Source: Methylorubrum extorquens
GTDB lineage: Bacteria; Pseudomonadota; Alphaproteobacteria; Rhizobiales; Beijerinckiaceae
Length of the DNA: 64,000 nt
Reading direction: 5' to 3'
Assembly: GCF_024169925.1 (NCBI RefSeq)
Contig: NZ_JALJXF010000001.1
Location: 3,168,001 to 3,232,000 of the forward strand
The notes under the pieces were generated by a model. That model worked only from the letters and a program-made list of their open reading frames with translations. It was not told the origin of the DNA and searched no databases. Within the stretch, counting starts at the first letter, position 1. Each line of letters begins with the position of its first letter. Shown here one piece after another: positions 10,011 through 17,186 of the stretch. The position numbers and the translations under genes were made by a program.

Positions 10011-11144
10011 CTAGTGCGGCGTTGGTCGTAGGAGGGATGGCAACGTGAAGTTTCTTAGTCGATCCGCTCTGGCGAGATGCGGAAGTGCTGGTCTGGCTTC
10101 GCGCCGTAATTTGCTGAAACCAATTCCTGTGTGCGATCGAGTGCGAGGCCGTAGCGGTTTCGATCTTTCGCTGGTTCTCGCCGCCTCGCTAGTTGGTTCG
10201 CCCTGCGTCGGACGGCCCGCCTCGCGATAGGAGCCGGCATCAGACGAGGCTCCCGTTCGGACACCTCCGGGACTTCGATCGATTGGTGGGCCCTCTTCGC
10301 TCGCAGCGTTGTGCGCCGTAACCTCGACCGAAAGGTTTGCGTCCGTGATGAGCGGCTTCGGGGGAGCCAGGATCCGCACGGTCGGCCCCTGCGGTAGGGA
10401 TATGCGAGCATGGCGCGGGACTGACACGGCGGGCGAAATGCCTGGGCTGCTCACGATCGCCGCGACTTCAATAGCATCGCCGTTCAATGTTGATGCCGAA
10501 CTAGGCGAGGCATCCGTTTCAGCAAATTTCTCTGGGGCAAGGACGGTGACGGTCTCGGTAAGCGGGATGTCCAGCAATTTGCGCAACCCCGCTGAAGGCG
10601 TGGCGGGTGCTGGGCTCATCGGGGAATGAGTCGCCTGACGATCTGTCGTGTCGAGGGTATCTTGTTGCCGTCTAAACTCGATGAGAGCAGTGATCCCGCA
10701 CACCAGAGTTAAAGCGGCTACGCCGCACTTCGCGTATGGCCATGCCGTGCGCCGATCGTTAGATGCAAAACTTTCCTGACTGAGCGTCGGTGACTGACTT
10801 ACTTCTCCCGTATCCGCACTTCCGCGGCAGATTTCACGATTGGCTTCAGTCGAAAGCTCTGCCCCATCGGCGTGTCGATTCTCTGCCGGCTTCGCTTGCG
10901 TCGACTCTGTGCGGCGAGCGTCGCGCTCCTTGTCCAGTTGGTTGAGAAGCTGTGTGACCCAGAGACTATCACCCGATGTTCCATTTTCGTGATTCGTAAA
11001 ACCTGATCTAGAGTAGTGCGGCCGGAAATTTCCCACCCTGGTTGCGCCATCTGTGGCCTCGGAGTTCGTATCTTGTTGATCGACGTCCACACGCCGGGCA
11101 CTTAAACGGTGCCGTGTCGGATTTTCTTTCCGATCACCGGTCAT
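10011..11144 (-). CDS. Hypothetical single-span membrane protein
   Basis: A 377-residue protein with a hydrophilic, Ser/Thr/Glu/Arg-rich N-terminal half, one membrane helix at about residues 140-158 (CGVAALTLVCGITALIEF) and a long Pro/Ser/Ala-rich C-terminal part that ends in a basic Arg/Pro-rich tail. No signal peptide; the topology would be N-in, C-out. The low-complexity C-terminus recalls SPOR-type or cell-envelope linker proteins, but no SPOR repeat is visible. Codon use is less GC-biased than in the core genes. It lies 39 bases upstream of the secreted protein gene on the same strand. Function unknown. Confidence 0.6.
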   Translation of the reverse strand: MTGDRKENPTRHRLSARRVDVDQQDTNSEATDGATRVGNFRPHYSRSGFTNHENGTSGDSLWVTQLLNQLDKERDARRTESTQAKPAENRHADGAELSTEANREICRGSADTGEVSQSPTLSQESFASNDRRTAWPYAKCGVAALTLVCGITALIEFRRQQDTLDTTDRQATHSPMSPAPATPSAGLRKLLDIPLTETVTVLAPEKFAETDASPSSASTLNGDAIEVAAIVSSPGISPAVSVPRHARISLPQGPTVRILAPPKPLITDANLSVEVTAHNAASEEGPPIDRSPGGVRTGASSDAGSYREAGRPTQGEPTSEAARTSERSKPLRPRTRSHTGIGFSKLRREARPALPHLARADRLRNFTLPSLLRPTPH

Positions 11145-11413
11145 CGTCCTACTCCAAGAGTGTGCAGAGCAGTTGCTGCTGTAGGATCATCGGCCGGAGC
11201 CTGCAGAAGCTATAAGATCATCTCACGCCGGGTCAGATAGCTTGCATGGATGGGCTTGCCCTGCATTTACTCTTAAGTGGTATGAGGTCTGGGGATAGAG
11301 TCCGGAGATGATCGATTTCGTTGAAAACTCGTTCTCGGCCGAAATTAGGGCCTGTCGTCGTCTGAACGAATTGCGAAGTCTGGCGGTTTCTCGTTTTCAA
11401 GTGAGGAGACGTG

Positions 11414-11488
11414 ATGCTGTCAGACGCGCAGTGGATTGAGTTGGAGCCGTTGACTGAAGCCTGTCGCCCGAAGGCCAAGCACCGCCCA
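11414..11488 (+). mobile_element. IS5-family transposase remnant (N-terminus only)
   Basis: About 25 residues, MLSDAQWIELEPLTEACRPK and on, match the start of IS5-group (IS427-like) transposases. A purine-rich ribosome-binding site (GAGGAGAC) lies just upstream. The frame then runs into unrelated sequence, so the element is truncated and inactive. Confidence 0.75.
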
Positions 11489-11490
11489 AC

Positions 11491-11892
11491 ATGCCGAATC
11501 GTTGCTGGATCGCGTCCGGCGGCGCCTGCCTCGTGCTTTTCGCCCTCTACTTCGGCGCGGTCGCCGGGGCCCGGCGCTGGTCCTGCGAGGTGCTACCACC
11601 ATCGGCACCCCGCGCGCCGCCCGGCTCGAGCTTCTCCATGGCCCGCACGATCGATTATGAGGACGAGTGCGAGTTGAACTACGAGCGCCTGCTTCTGTCG
11701 GACGTGCCAGGACCGAGGGGCGCCTTCCGCAGGGTGAGCCTCGAAGACGTCTATTTCCGTAGGCCGCCGTGGGAGTTGGACCGGAAGCCCTGGTACAGCC
11801 AAGGGCACATCCCCGACGACTTCCGATGCGGCCCTGCGCGGATCGTCGATAGCTCCTCGGCTGCCCGCAGCTCGCTCCAGCGGTTGTTCTAG
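11491..11892 (+). CDS. Hypothetical protein with N-terminal membrane segment
   Basis: A 133-residue reading frame with a hydrophobic segment at about 9-26 (GACLVLFALYFGAVAGA) and a charged body (TIDYEDECELNYERLLLSDV, RRPPWELDRKPWYSQ). Third codon positions are GC-rich through most of it, as in real genes here. No clear ribosome-binding site precedes the ATG, which sits at the break point of the IS5 remnant, so the true start may have been lost or moved. No family recognised. Confidence 0.45.
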   Translation: MPNRCWIASGGACLVLFALYFGAVAGARRWSCEVLPPSAPRAPPGSSFSMARTIDYEDECELNYERLLLSDVPGPRGAFRRVSLEDVYFRRPPWELDRKPWYSQGHIPDDFRCGPARIVDSSSAARSSLQRLF

Positions 11893-12223
11893 CGGCAGCG
11901 GCGGGGCTACGCTTAACGGTCGACTGCTCGGGATCGACGCCGCTGCCATAGCCATTTTCGCCACTCGTCCGGACATCAACCTCGCAACCGAACGGGCCCG
12001 GCCCGGTGTCGGGAAATGGTGGCGGACGGAGGTGCTTGGGATCGGCGGGCCGCCTCCAGGGTGAGGTGTGGGGGAGCTGCGTCAATATGGACGAAGGTTT
12101 CAACTCCGCCCGCCCCAATGCACGCGAATAACTAGCGCACAATTCGTTATCGCCGACTGACGTCTACGGGCGTCGACGACTGAGAGAGGTTTGTGCTCTT
12201 GCCTTCATCGTAGGATGTAAACA
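11893..12223. other. Gene-free stretch in the accessory segment
   Basis: About 330 bases with no frame I would call and no strong hairpin. The reading frames that cross it are short and without coding bias. Confidence 0.5.
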
Positions 12224-12469
12224 GTGCCTCTCTATTACTTCGATGTGCACGATGGCACTCACATAACAGATAAAGTCGGCGTGGAACTTGAAGACTTTGA
12301 GGCGGCGAAGTTGCATGCAATGCACGTAGCCGCGATCCATTCGGTAAATCCGAAAATGATCGGAAGCAATGGTGGGGCAATGGTTATCGTCATTCGTCGG
12401 CCCGATAATACAGTGATGGCAAGTGTACGAATGTCGTTCAATATAAATATCGAGAAAAGAGAAACATAA
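12224..12469 (+). CDS. DUF6894 family protein (copy 1)
   Basis: An 81-residue protein starting at GTG 12224. The opening PLYYFDVHDGTHITDKVGVEL and the following EDFEAAKLHAMHVAAIH are the signature of the DUF6894 family, small proteins found in many paralogous copies in Methylobacterium and other Rhizobiales. Function unknown. A second member is at 15292. Codon use is markedly AT-richer than in the core genes, which fits transfer. Confidence 0.8.
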   Translation: MPLYYFDVHDGTHITDKVGVELEDFEAAKLHAMHVAAIHSVNPKMIGSNGGAMVIVIRRPDNTVMASVRMSFNINIEKRET

Positions 12470-12616
12470 AGCACGAGCGATCCGGTAGGCGATCAAAAGT
12501 GAGGTTTTGGATTCGGCAATTATATATTTAATGCTTTGTCGGTCCGAACTTACCTGATCAGGCGTTACCCCACCGGGAGGTTGCTCAGTCCCACTCTGGA
12601 ATGTGGGATTGACCAA

Positions 12617-12859
12617 ATGGCTGCGAACCCCGAATGGCCGGCAACGGGCCAATGGATGAGTATCCGCGTTGTGCTGCGCTCGGAGCGCCCGCGAGCCTTC
12701 TGCAACCATTGTTTGTCGGACATGCTCACGATTCTTTACGAAGACGTGGTTCGAGAGACGAGCCGTCTCATGGAAGGGGACACCTACCAGCGTCGAAAAG
12801 GTCGCTGCTTTCGATGCCGAAGCACCAAGCGATACGTCATTCGCGATTTGACGCCCTGA
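12617..12859 (+). CDS. Small zinc-ribbon hypothetical protein
   Basis: About 80 residues from ATG 12617 (ATG 12656 or 12536 possible). Two Cys-x2-Cys pairs, CNHC and CFRC, lie about 35 residues apart and the latter is followed by a basic stretch (RSTKRYVIRD). This is a zinc-ribbon arrangement, likely structural or nucleic-acid binding. Similar short CxxC...CxxC orphans occur in Methylobacterium; I do not recognise a named family. Confidence 0.55.
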   Translation: MAANPEWPATGQWMSIRVVLRSERPRAFCNHCLSDMLTILYEDVVRETSRLMEGDTYQRRKGRCFRCRSTKRYVIRDLTP

Positions 12860-12868
12860 CACCGGGCC

Positions 12869-13054
12869 TTGCGATCGCAGGGGCTCGGGCGACGCGTCAT
12901 CACGACATGCTTCGCCGTGCCGGAGGAATTCGAGCCGGGCGGCGGCGAGCACTACGCGGCGCCGAAATACGCCTGTAACCCGCTGCAGCGATACTACCGG
13001 CCGATCACACGGGCGCAGAACGTGGTCAAAGTTCAGATTGAACTAAAGCCGTGA
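12869..13054 (+). CDS. Possible small hypothetical protein
   Basis: A 61-residue frame following the zinc-ribbon gene after 9 bases. Its second half (EEFEPGGGEHYAAPKYACNP, QRYYRPITRAQNVVKVQIEL) has GC-rich third positions, which favours coding. The start is uncertain and no family is recognised. Confidence 0.3.
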   Translation: MRSQGLGRRVITTCFAVPEEFEPGGGEHYAAPKYACNPLQRYYRPITRAQNVVKVQIELKP

Positions 13055-13154
13055 GTGGCACATCGAAACAGGATGTGCGATCGACCGCTATGCAACATGC
13101 AATTGTCTGTGCAGTCTCGTTCCATAGGCGGCCCCTCGCCGCTGGAGGCGCAGC

Positions 13155-13403
13155 ATGGTCAGCACCAATCCGACAGCGAATGTGGAAAGCGATCCCCCGA
13201 CTGATCGGTGTGAGCGCGCCCTCACTGAGGCGATCGGCGCTCTCGAAGCCATCCGCGATGAAGGGCCCACGGCCGATCCGGCCTATCCGACCCACGGAGG
13301 GATTGAGGCGCACGATGCATGGGGTTTCGACTCGGCCTCGCACGAGCGCGCGGAGACCGCTCGGGGCACCCTGGCGGACGTAGAGGCGATCATGAAGGAG
13401 TGA
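13155..13403 (+). CDS. Small acidic hypothetical protein
   Basis: An 82-residue acidic protein with a good ribosome-binding site (GGAGG, seven bases before the ATG). It is largely helical by composition (RALTEAIGALEAIRDEG, HERAETARGTLADVEAIMKE). No family recognised. Terminator hairpins follow about 60-120 bases after its stop. Confidence 0.55.
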   Translation: MVSTNPTANVESDPPTDRCERALTEAIGALEAIRDEGPTADPAYPTHGGIEAHDAWGFDSASHERAETARGTLADVEAIMKE

Positions 13404-13494
13404 TCGGCGTGGGGGCGCTGATCCGGACTATCCACCCGCCGCAGCTCGTCTGCCTCATGCCCGCCCTCCAGCGGGCTTCGTAAGACCCAACTTA

Positions 13495-13524
13495 CCCCGC
13501 CGGCGCCCGCCGTGCGGGGTTTTT
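13495..13524 (+). terminator. Rho-independent terminator, copy 1 of a repeated type
   Basis: CCCCGC (13495-13500) pairs with GCGGGG (13514-13519), then five T. A smaller hairpin with GCCCGC/GCGGGC arms lies just upstream at about 13460-13476. Serves the small acidic protein gene. Confidence 0.8.
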
Positions 13525-13638
13525 GTTGGCAGGCGTTGCGCGTCCAGCGCAGGTCAGGCCCGCCGGACTGAACGCCGCTGACGCCCGTCTACCCTACGTC
13601 CGCCCATCAGCGGACCCTTCCATCTCGATACCCACCTT

Positions 13639-13670
13639 GCCCCGCCCGGCTCGCTGCGGCGGGGCTTTTT
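13639..13670 (+). terminator. Rho-independent terminator, copy 2 of a repeated type
   Basis: GCCCCGCC (13639-13646) pairs with GGCGGGGC (13658-13665), then five T. No plus-strand gene is visible directly upstream, so it may be left over from a lost gene. It is preceded by CCTT, as is the copy at 15014. Confidence 0.75.
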
Positions 13671-13782
13671 ATGCGCCTACCCAAGCTGGGGCGCTACGCA
13701 GCACGTGTAGGGCCAAGCCAGCGAGAATGGCGCCAACACCGATCAGTACAAGAATGTCGCCGAGTGACGTAGGTTGTTTCAT
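13669..13782 (-). CDS. Tiny single-span membrane protein
   Basis: A 37-residue frame from ATG 13782 to TAA at 13669. It begins MKQPTSLGD, has one hydrophobic helix (ILVLIGVGAILAGLALHVL) and ends in APAWVGA. The pattern is that of phage or toxin-like small membrane peptides, but no family can be named at this length. Upstream bases include a weak GAACGG. Its stop abuts the T-run of the hairpin on the other strand. Confidence 0.4.
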   Translation of the reverse strand: MKQPTSLGDILVLIGVGAILAGLALHVLRSAPAWVGA

Positions 13783-13862
13783 GGCCGTTCATTGCAGCTG
13801 GACGAGCCTGCAATCCATCAGAGAGTGGACCTCTGACGGGTTTTTGATCCGGCGCTGTCATA

Positions 13863-13894
13863 GCTCCGCCCGGCTTAGCTGCGGCAGGGTTTTT
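13863..13894 (+). terminator. Decayed terminator, copy 3 of a repeated type
   Basis: The sequence closely resembles the hairpin at 13639 (GCTCCGCCCGG...GCGGCAGGG, then five T) but with mismatches in the stem. It appears to be a degenerate copy. Confidence 0.55.
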
Positions 13895-13974
13895 GGGTGT
13901 GCCAAAGACTATGGAGGTGATGCAGGCGCCGCGCATGGAGCGGACCGCGCTGAAACGTGCCTCACCAGCGCACA

Positions 13975-14199
13975 TCACTCCTGCTGGCTTTGTTCCGACT
14001 TGGTCTGGCTCAGCGCGATGAGGGCAGCGAACGCGCCGCCGGCTGATCCAAGAACGCCTGCCAGCGCGACGGCAATGGGAGGGAGTGGCGCAAGCTGCTG
14101 CGGCCACAACAGCCAGAGAGTGCCAAGGGCGACGAGCCCACAGCATGCGCCGCTCAGCAGTGCGAAGACGACGCGTCGTCTGAGAAGTTGTTTGTTCAT
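13975..14199 (-). CDS. Small two-helix membrane protein
   Basis: A 74-residue protein with a basic N-terminus (MNKQLLRRR), two hydrophobic helices (about 11-31 and 39-63) joined by a Pro-rich turn, and a polar tail (QTKSEQSQQE). Size and layout resemble phage holins, but no sequence motif supports that, and no lysis genes are nearby. Function unknown. Confidence 0.5.
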   Translation of the reverse strand: MNKQLLRRRVVFALLSGACCGLVALGTLWLLWPQQLAPLPPIAVALAGVLGSAGGAFAALIALSQTKSEQSQQE

Positions 14200-14253
14200 C
14201 CGTTGTATCTAGGGCGCGCTGAGATTTAATCGCGTCCCCTGCGCCGTCGTCGC

Positions 14254-14428
14254 GACCCGGCCGACATCGGCTATGACAGCCACGATCAGCTTAGAGATCA
14301 CCTCCAACTCTTCGTGGATGCCTACAACCACGCCCGCCGCCTCAAGACGCTGCCACGAACACGTCTGCCAAGCCTGGACCAAAGAAACCCAACGCTTCAG
14401 GGTTGATCCGTCACACCACATCCCGGGA
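14254..14428 (+). mobile_element. IS481-like transposase remnant (C-terminus only)
   Basis: One frame gives DQLRDHLQLFVDAYNHARRL, typical of the integrase-core C-terminus of IS481-group transposases. A second frame, about 20 bases on, gives CQAWTKETQRFRVDPSHHIP, the usual C-terminal end of the same family. A short deletion between them breaks the frame. The rest of the element is missing. Confidence 0.75.
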
Positions 14429-14466
14429 TCGTACAGTTGGCCCGTGGTCCCGCTCCCTCCACTCCG

Positions 14467-14760
14467 CTATCGGCCCACAGAGCGCCGCGTGTCCGCGCAC
14501 ACGGCGGCCAGCCCTTCCTTCACGACGCGAGAGCGGAACGCTGTGTCGGCTTCCCTGGTGGTCTGGTCGAAATCCGGCTCCGACAGAGCCGTGGCGCAGG
14601 ACTGGACGGCTCCCGCTGCCGCGCTCGCCCCGAACTCCTCCCGGCACTCGATTTCGGCGAAGGTGAGCGTCGAGACGGAGCGGACGGTGTCGTAGCAGTC
14701 GCTTTGCGCCTTCGCAGATACGCATGAAGCCAGCATGATTGCCGTGACCAATCGCAGCAC
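14467..14760 (-). CDS. Secreted cysteine-containing hypothetical protein
   Basis: From GTG 14760, which has a GGAGG ribosome-binding site eight bases upstream, this is a 97-residue protein with a signal peptide (to about AKAQ-S). The mature part has four cysteines (SDCYDT, IECREE, QSCATA, AVCADT), enough for two disulfides in the periplasm. No family recognised. An in-frame ATG at 14805 would spoil the signal peptide. Confidence 0.6.
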   Translation of the reverse strand: MLRLVTAIMLASCVSAKAQSDCYDTVRSVSTLTFAEIECREEFGASAAAGAVQSCATALSEPDFDQTTREADTAFRSRVVKEGLAAVCADTRRSVGR

Positions 14761-15291
14761 CGTTCGCCCCTCCGCTCGCCAGCGGCCATTTCGGCTCCGG
14801 CGCATCTTGACGCTACTGCCGCCCGCCTGTCGCGGGAAGGGGGCGGCTGCACGCTGTGCCAGGAATGGGCCACCTTGTCCTTCGCAGGACTTTGAGGTGC
14901 GGGAGGCATCGAAAATAATCGTTGCTGCTCATGGGGTGCAGAGATCCCGCACCTAGGCAACCGGCGTTGACCTCGTTGGTTTATTTTACTTCATTTCTGA
15001 ACACGCCTACCTTGCCCCGCCCGGTCCAGCCGCAGCGGGGCTTTTCGTTTCTGGCGCTGCTGGCTCGGCTCCTCCGAGGCTCGCCCCGCCGCATCGTCAC
15101 CGATCATTTGGATCACCCTCTCAAACTCGGCGAGCGATGTCTTCGTGTGCGATGGTAGCTTCGGATGTCATGACTCGTTTTTGTTGTAGCTAACGCCCGG
15201 CATACGTTTAAGGTGATCCGGTCGCGGTCCGGATTATGGCTTTCCGCGGTTGAGAGACAGATGTGCTCCCGCCCAGCGAGCGGAGAGTCAC
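14761..15291. other. Gene-free stretch in the accessory segment
   Basis: About 530 bases with no convincing gene. It holds one terminator-like hairpin (15014-15045) of the repeated type but no plus-strand gene upstream for it to serve, which suggests gene loss. Confidence 0.5.
15014..15045 (+). terminator. Rho-independent terminator, copy 4 of a repeated type
   Basis: GCCCCGC (15014-15020) pairs with GCGGGGC (15035-15041), then four T. The flank CTACCTT and the stem match the copy at 13639. Confidence 0.7.
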
Positions 15292-15531
15292 ATGCCGCGC
15301 TTTTTCTTCGACGTCCATGACGGTCACCACGAGCGCGACGACGAGGGTACCCTTTGTGACAACGTGCAGGCCGCGGCGCTGGAGGCCAAGATCCTGCTGC
15401 CCGCGATCGCAAGACACGAGGTGCCGAAGGATGGTGAGCGCCAAACCATTACGGTGCTGGTGACCGACGAGGACGGGCATCCCGTCTACTCTGCCGCTCT
15501 TTGCTTTGTGGGTACCTGGCTGCTTCGCTGA
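15292..15531 (+). CDS. DUF6894 family protein (copy 2)
   Basis: A 79-residue protein starting MPRFFFDVHDGHHERDDEG, the DUF6894 signature, with the central VQAAALEAKILLPAIARHEV helix and a C-terminal strand pair (ITVLVTDEDGHPVYSA). The ATG at 15292 has a GGAG box seven bases upstream; an ATG at 15250 is less likely. Function unknown. It is the last gene before the right boundary repeat. Confidence 0.85.
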   Translation: MPRFFFDVHDGHHERDDEGTLCDNVQAAALEAKILLPAIARHEVPKDGERQTITVLVTDEDGHPVYSAALCFVGTWLLR

Positions 15532-15704
15532 CGCCGGTCGCGGCGCATTCCCGCCCGAGCGCCTCGTAAATCGCCCGCACTGTCGTCTCGTCCAAGCCGA
15601 GGCCCTATGCGAACCGGAGCGGGCTTCGCAACTCGGCGGCGGATCGTTCGGTGGTCTAGGTCGCGCTCATATCCAATCCTGCTCATGGAGCGCTGCAGGG
15701 ATCC

Positions 15705-15734
15705 CCCCCGTTCGCGCCGGGGCGGTGGTACCAT
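15705..15734 (+). repeat. Right-end copy of the tRNA-His 3' end (putative att site)
   Basis: Thirty bases match positions 8649-8678 (the T-arm, acceptor strand and CCA of tRNA-His plus one base) with a single A-to-C difference. A weaker match extends a few bases left, with two extra C in the C-run. There is no 5' half of a tRNA here. This is what a tyrosine recombinase leaves when an element enters a tRNA gene. The two copies enclose about 7 kb. Confidence 0.8.
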
Positions 15735-15752
15735 CGAACTTCGCATGGTCTG

Positions 15753-15785
15753 GAAGGGGGCGGCGCCGAGCCAGCCCCTTCTTCG
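15753..15785 (+). terminator. Probable original terminator of tRNA-His
   Basis: GAAGGGG (15753-15759) pairs with CCCCTTC (15775-15781), followed by a T-rich tail. It lies 19 bases beyond the right-end tRNA fragment. If the segment is an insertion, this was the tRNA's own terminator before integration. Confidence 0.5.
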
Positions 15786-15894
15786 TTTGGCTCGACCCAG
15801 GGCTGGCGCCTGTGAGCCGGTCGGACCCGCTTGCCGGTCAAGCCGGGCTTCCCCTGCTGCTACGAGCCAGCGAGCAGGGGGCAGCGCCATGGCA

Positions 15895-16146
15895 TCAGGT
15901 GGCGATCACCGGCTTCGCGATCGGCGAGCGCGTGAGCTGCTGGATTTCGCGCGGTGCCCGGCCGGCCTTCTGCGCGATTTCCGCCTCCTGCTCGGCGATG
16001 AGCTGACGCGCCGGCTCGTCACCGTCGAGCCCACCGAGGATTTCCATCGGGACACGCCGGTTCGAGGCGCGTGTGCCGTCTTCGAAGACAACGTCGAAGA
16101 GAACGAAGCCGCGCTGCTGCGGTAGAGATTTGGTGCGTTTGGACAT
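15895..16146 (-). CDS. Small conserved-type hypothetical protein
   Basis: An 83-residue protein from ATG 16146. It has a basic start (MSKRTKSLPQ), a beta-rich part (GFVLFDVVFEDGTRASNRRV) and a helical C-terminal half (ARQLIAEQEAEIAQKAGRA). The frame stays open upstream, but coding bias and the divergent methyltransferase gene argue for the short form. No family recognised. It is the first native gene right of the accessory segment. Confidence 0.65.
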   Translation of the reverse strand: MSKRTKSLPQQRGFVLFDVVFEDGTRASNRRVPMEILGGLDGDEPARQLIAEQEAEIAQKAGRAPREIQQLTRSPIAKPVIAT

Positions 16147-16234
16147 GCCCGCTGATAGGCGGCCTTCAGCGGAAAGAGCAATGGCGGCGGACGCATGCGG
16201 GGTCGCACCCGGCGCCCGGCCGGGAAAGGCAGCG

Positions 16235-16906
16235 ATGAACGAGTGGGTGCACCTCGAAACCAGCGACGTGCCCGGCGGCGGCAAGAGCCTCGCCTTGATG
16301 CAGCGCGGCGGTGAATTCTCCATCGTTGTCGGCAACATCGAACTGATGAACAGCACGCGCGGCACCTCGGAGGAAGCTCTGGCGTCGCTGACCTGTGCCC
16401 GGCTGACGGGCCGGCCGGCGCCGCGTATCCTGATCGGCGGCCTCGGGATGGGCTTCACGCTTCGCGCCGCTTTGCGGGAATTTGGACCGGACGCGCGCAT
16501 CGTCGTCGCCGAACTCGTGCCGGCGGTTGCCGCCTGGGCGCGGGGACCGCTTGCGCCCGTCTTCGCCGGCTGCCTGGACGATCCGCGCGTCGAGCTGCGC
16601 GAGACGGACGTGACCCGCCTGATCCAGTCCGAGGCTTCCGGGTGGGATGCCATCCTCTTGGATGTGGATAACGGACCGGAGGGGCTGCTGCGACGCGCGA
16701 ACAACCGGCTCTACGACGAGTGGGGACTGAGGCGGGCACAATGGGCCTTGAAGCCCGGCGGCACGCTCGGCGTCTGGTCGGGGACGCCTGACCGCAAGTT
16801 CAAGGCACGGCTCCAGCGTCTTGGCTTCGCCGTCGAGGAGGTTCGTCGCCCGGCCAGCGGTTCGAGCGGGCCCCGCCATGTCATCTGGCTCGCAACGCCG
16901 CCCTGA
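16235..16906 (+). CDS. Spermidine synthase-like SAM-dependent methyltransferase
   Basis: A 223-residue Rossmann-fold protein. A glycine-rich SAM-type motif (ILIGGLGMGFT, about 67-77) is followed by an acidic strand end (VVAELVPAVAAW), then WDAILLDVDNGPEGLL and a late KPGGTLGVWS motif, the order found in spermidine synthase-like proteins. The N-terminal polyamine-binding domain of true spermidine synthases is short or absent, so substrate is unknown. The ATG at 16235 has a GGGAAAGG site upstream. It is transcribed away from the 83-residue gene. Confidence 0.75.
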   Translation: MNEWVHLETSDVPGGGKSLALMQRGGEFSIVVGNIELMNSTRGTSEEALASLTCARLTGRPAPRILIGGLGMGFTLRAALREFGPDARIVVAELVPAVAAWARGPLAPVFAGCLDDPRVELRETDVTRLIQSEASGWDAILLDVDNGPEGLLRRANNRLYDEWGLRRAQWALKPGGTLGVWSGTPDRKFKARLQRLGFAVEEVRRPASGSSGPRHVIWLATPP

Positions 16907-17006
16907 CGGCTTGGTGAGCTGTCCGCACACCGGGCCAAAATCCTTCGGCCGGGTACGCGATGTCTTGTCGCTCGGAGCCGATGCGGCTGTCGAGCTCGTC
17001 TGTGGG

Positions 17007-17132
17007 TCAGCGATCTGCCTTCTCGCCCGCCACGGCACCGACGATGGCATCGACCGCCCCGGCTTCCTGAACCTTGGTCGGCGCATTCTCGAGGTTGATC
17101 GCGACGGCCGTCGCCAGAAAGAGCGATGGCAC
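17007..17132 (-). CDS. Possible 41-residue open frame behind the GGDEF-EAL gene
   Basis: A GTG-start frame in the same phase as the upstream GGDEF-EAL gene. Codon use is strongly GC3-biased, as in real genes, and the product (LFLATAVAINLENAPTKVQE, then DAIVGAVAGEKADR) is not low-complexity. No ribosome-binding site is obvious. It could be a small gene or the tail of a decayed one. Confidence 0.3.
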   Translation of the reverse strand: MPSLFLATAVAINLENAPTKVQEAGAVDAIVGAVAGEKADR

Positions 17133-17186
17133 GTCACGTTCCGAAATGGCGGCATGACGGGCTCCACGCCCCGATCGCGTGGCGGT

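Noticed and set aside
14273..14695. Plus-strand frame of 140 codons
   Set aside because: Only its start matches the end of an IS481 transposase; the remainder is antisense to the secreted protein at 14467-14760.
8601..15734. Intact prophage or defence island
   Set aside because: No capsid, portal, tail, integrase, restriction, CRISPR or toxin-antitoxin genes are recognisable; only remnants and small orphans are seen.
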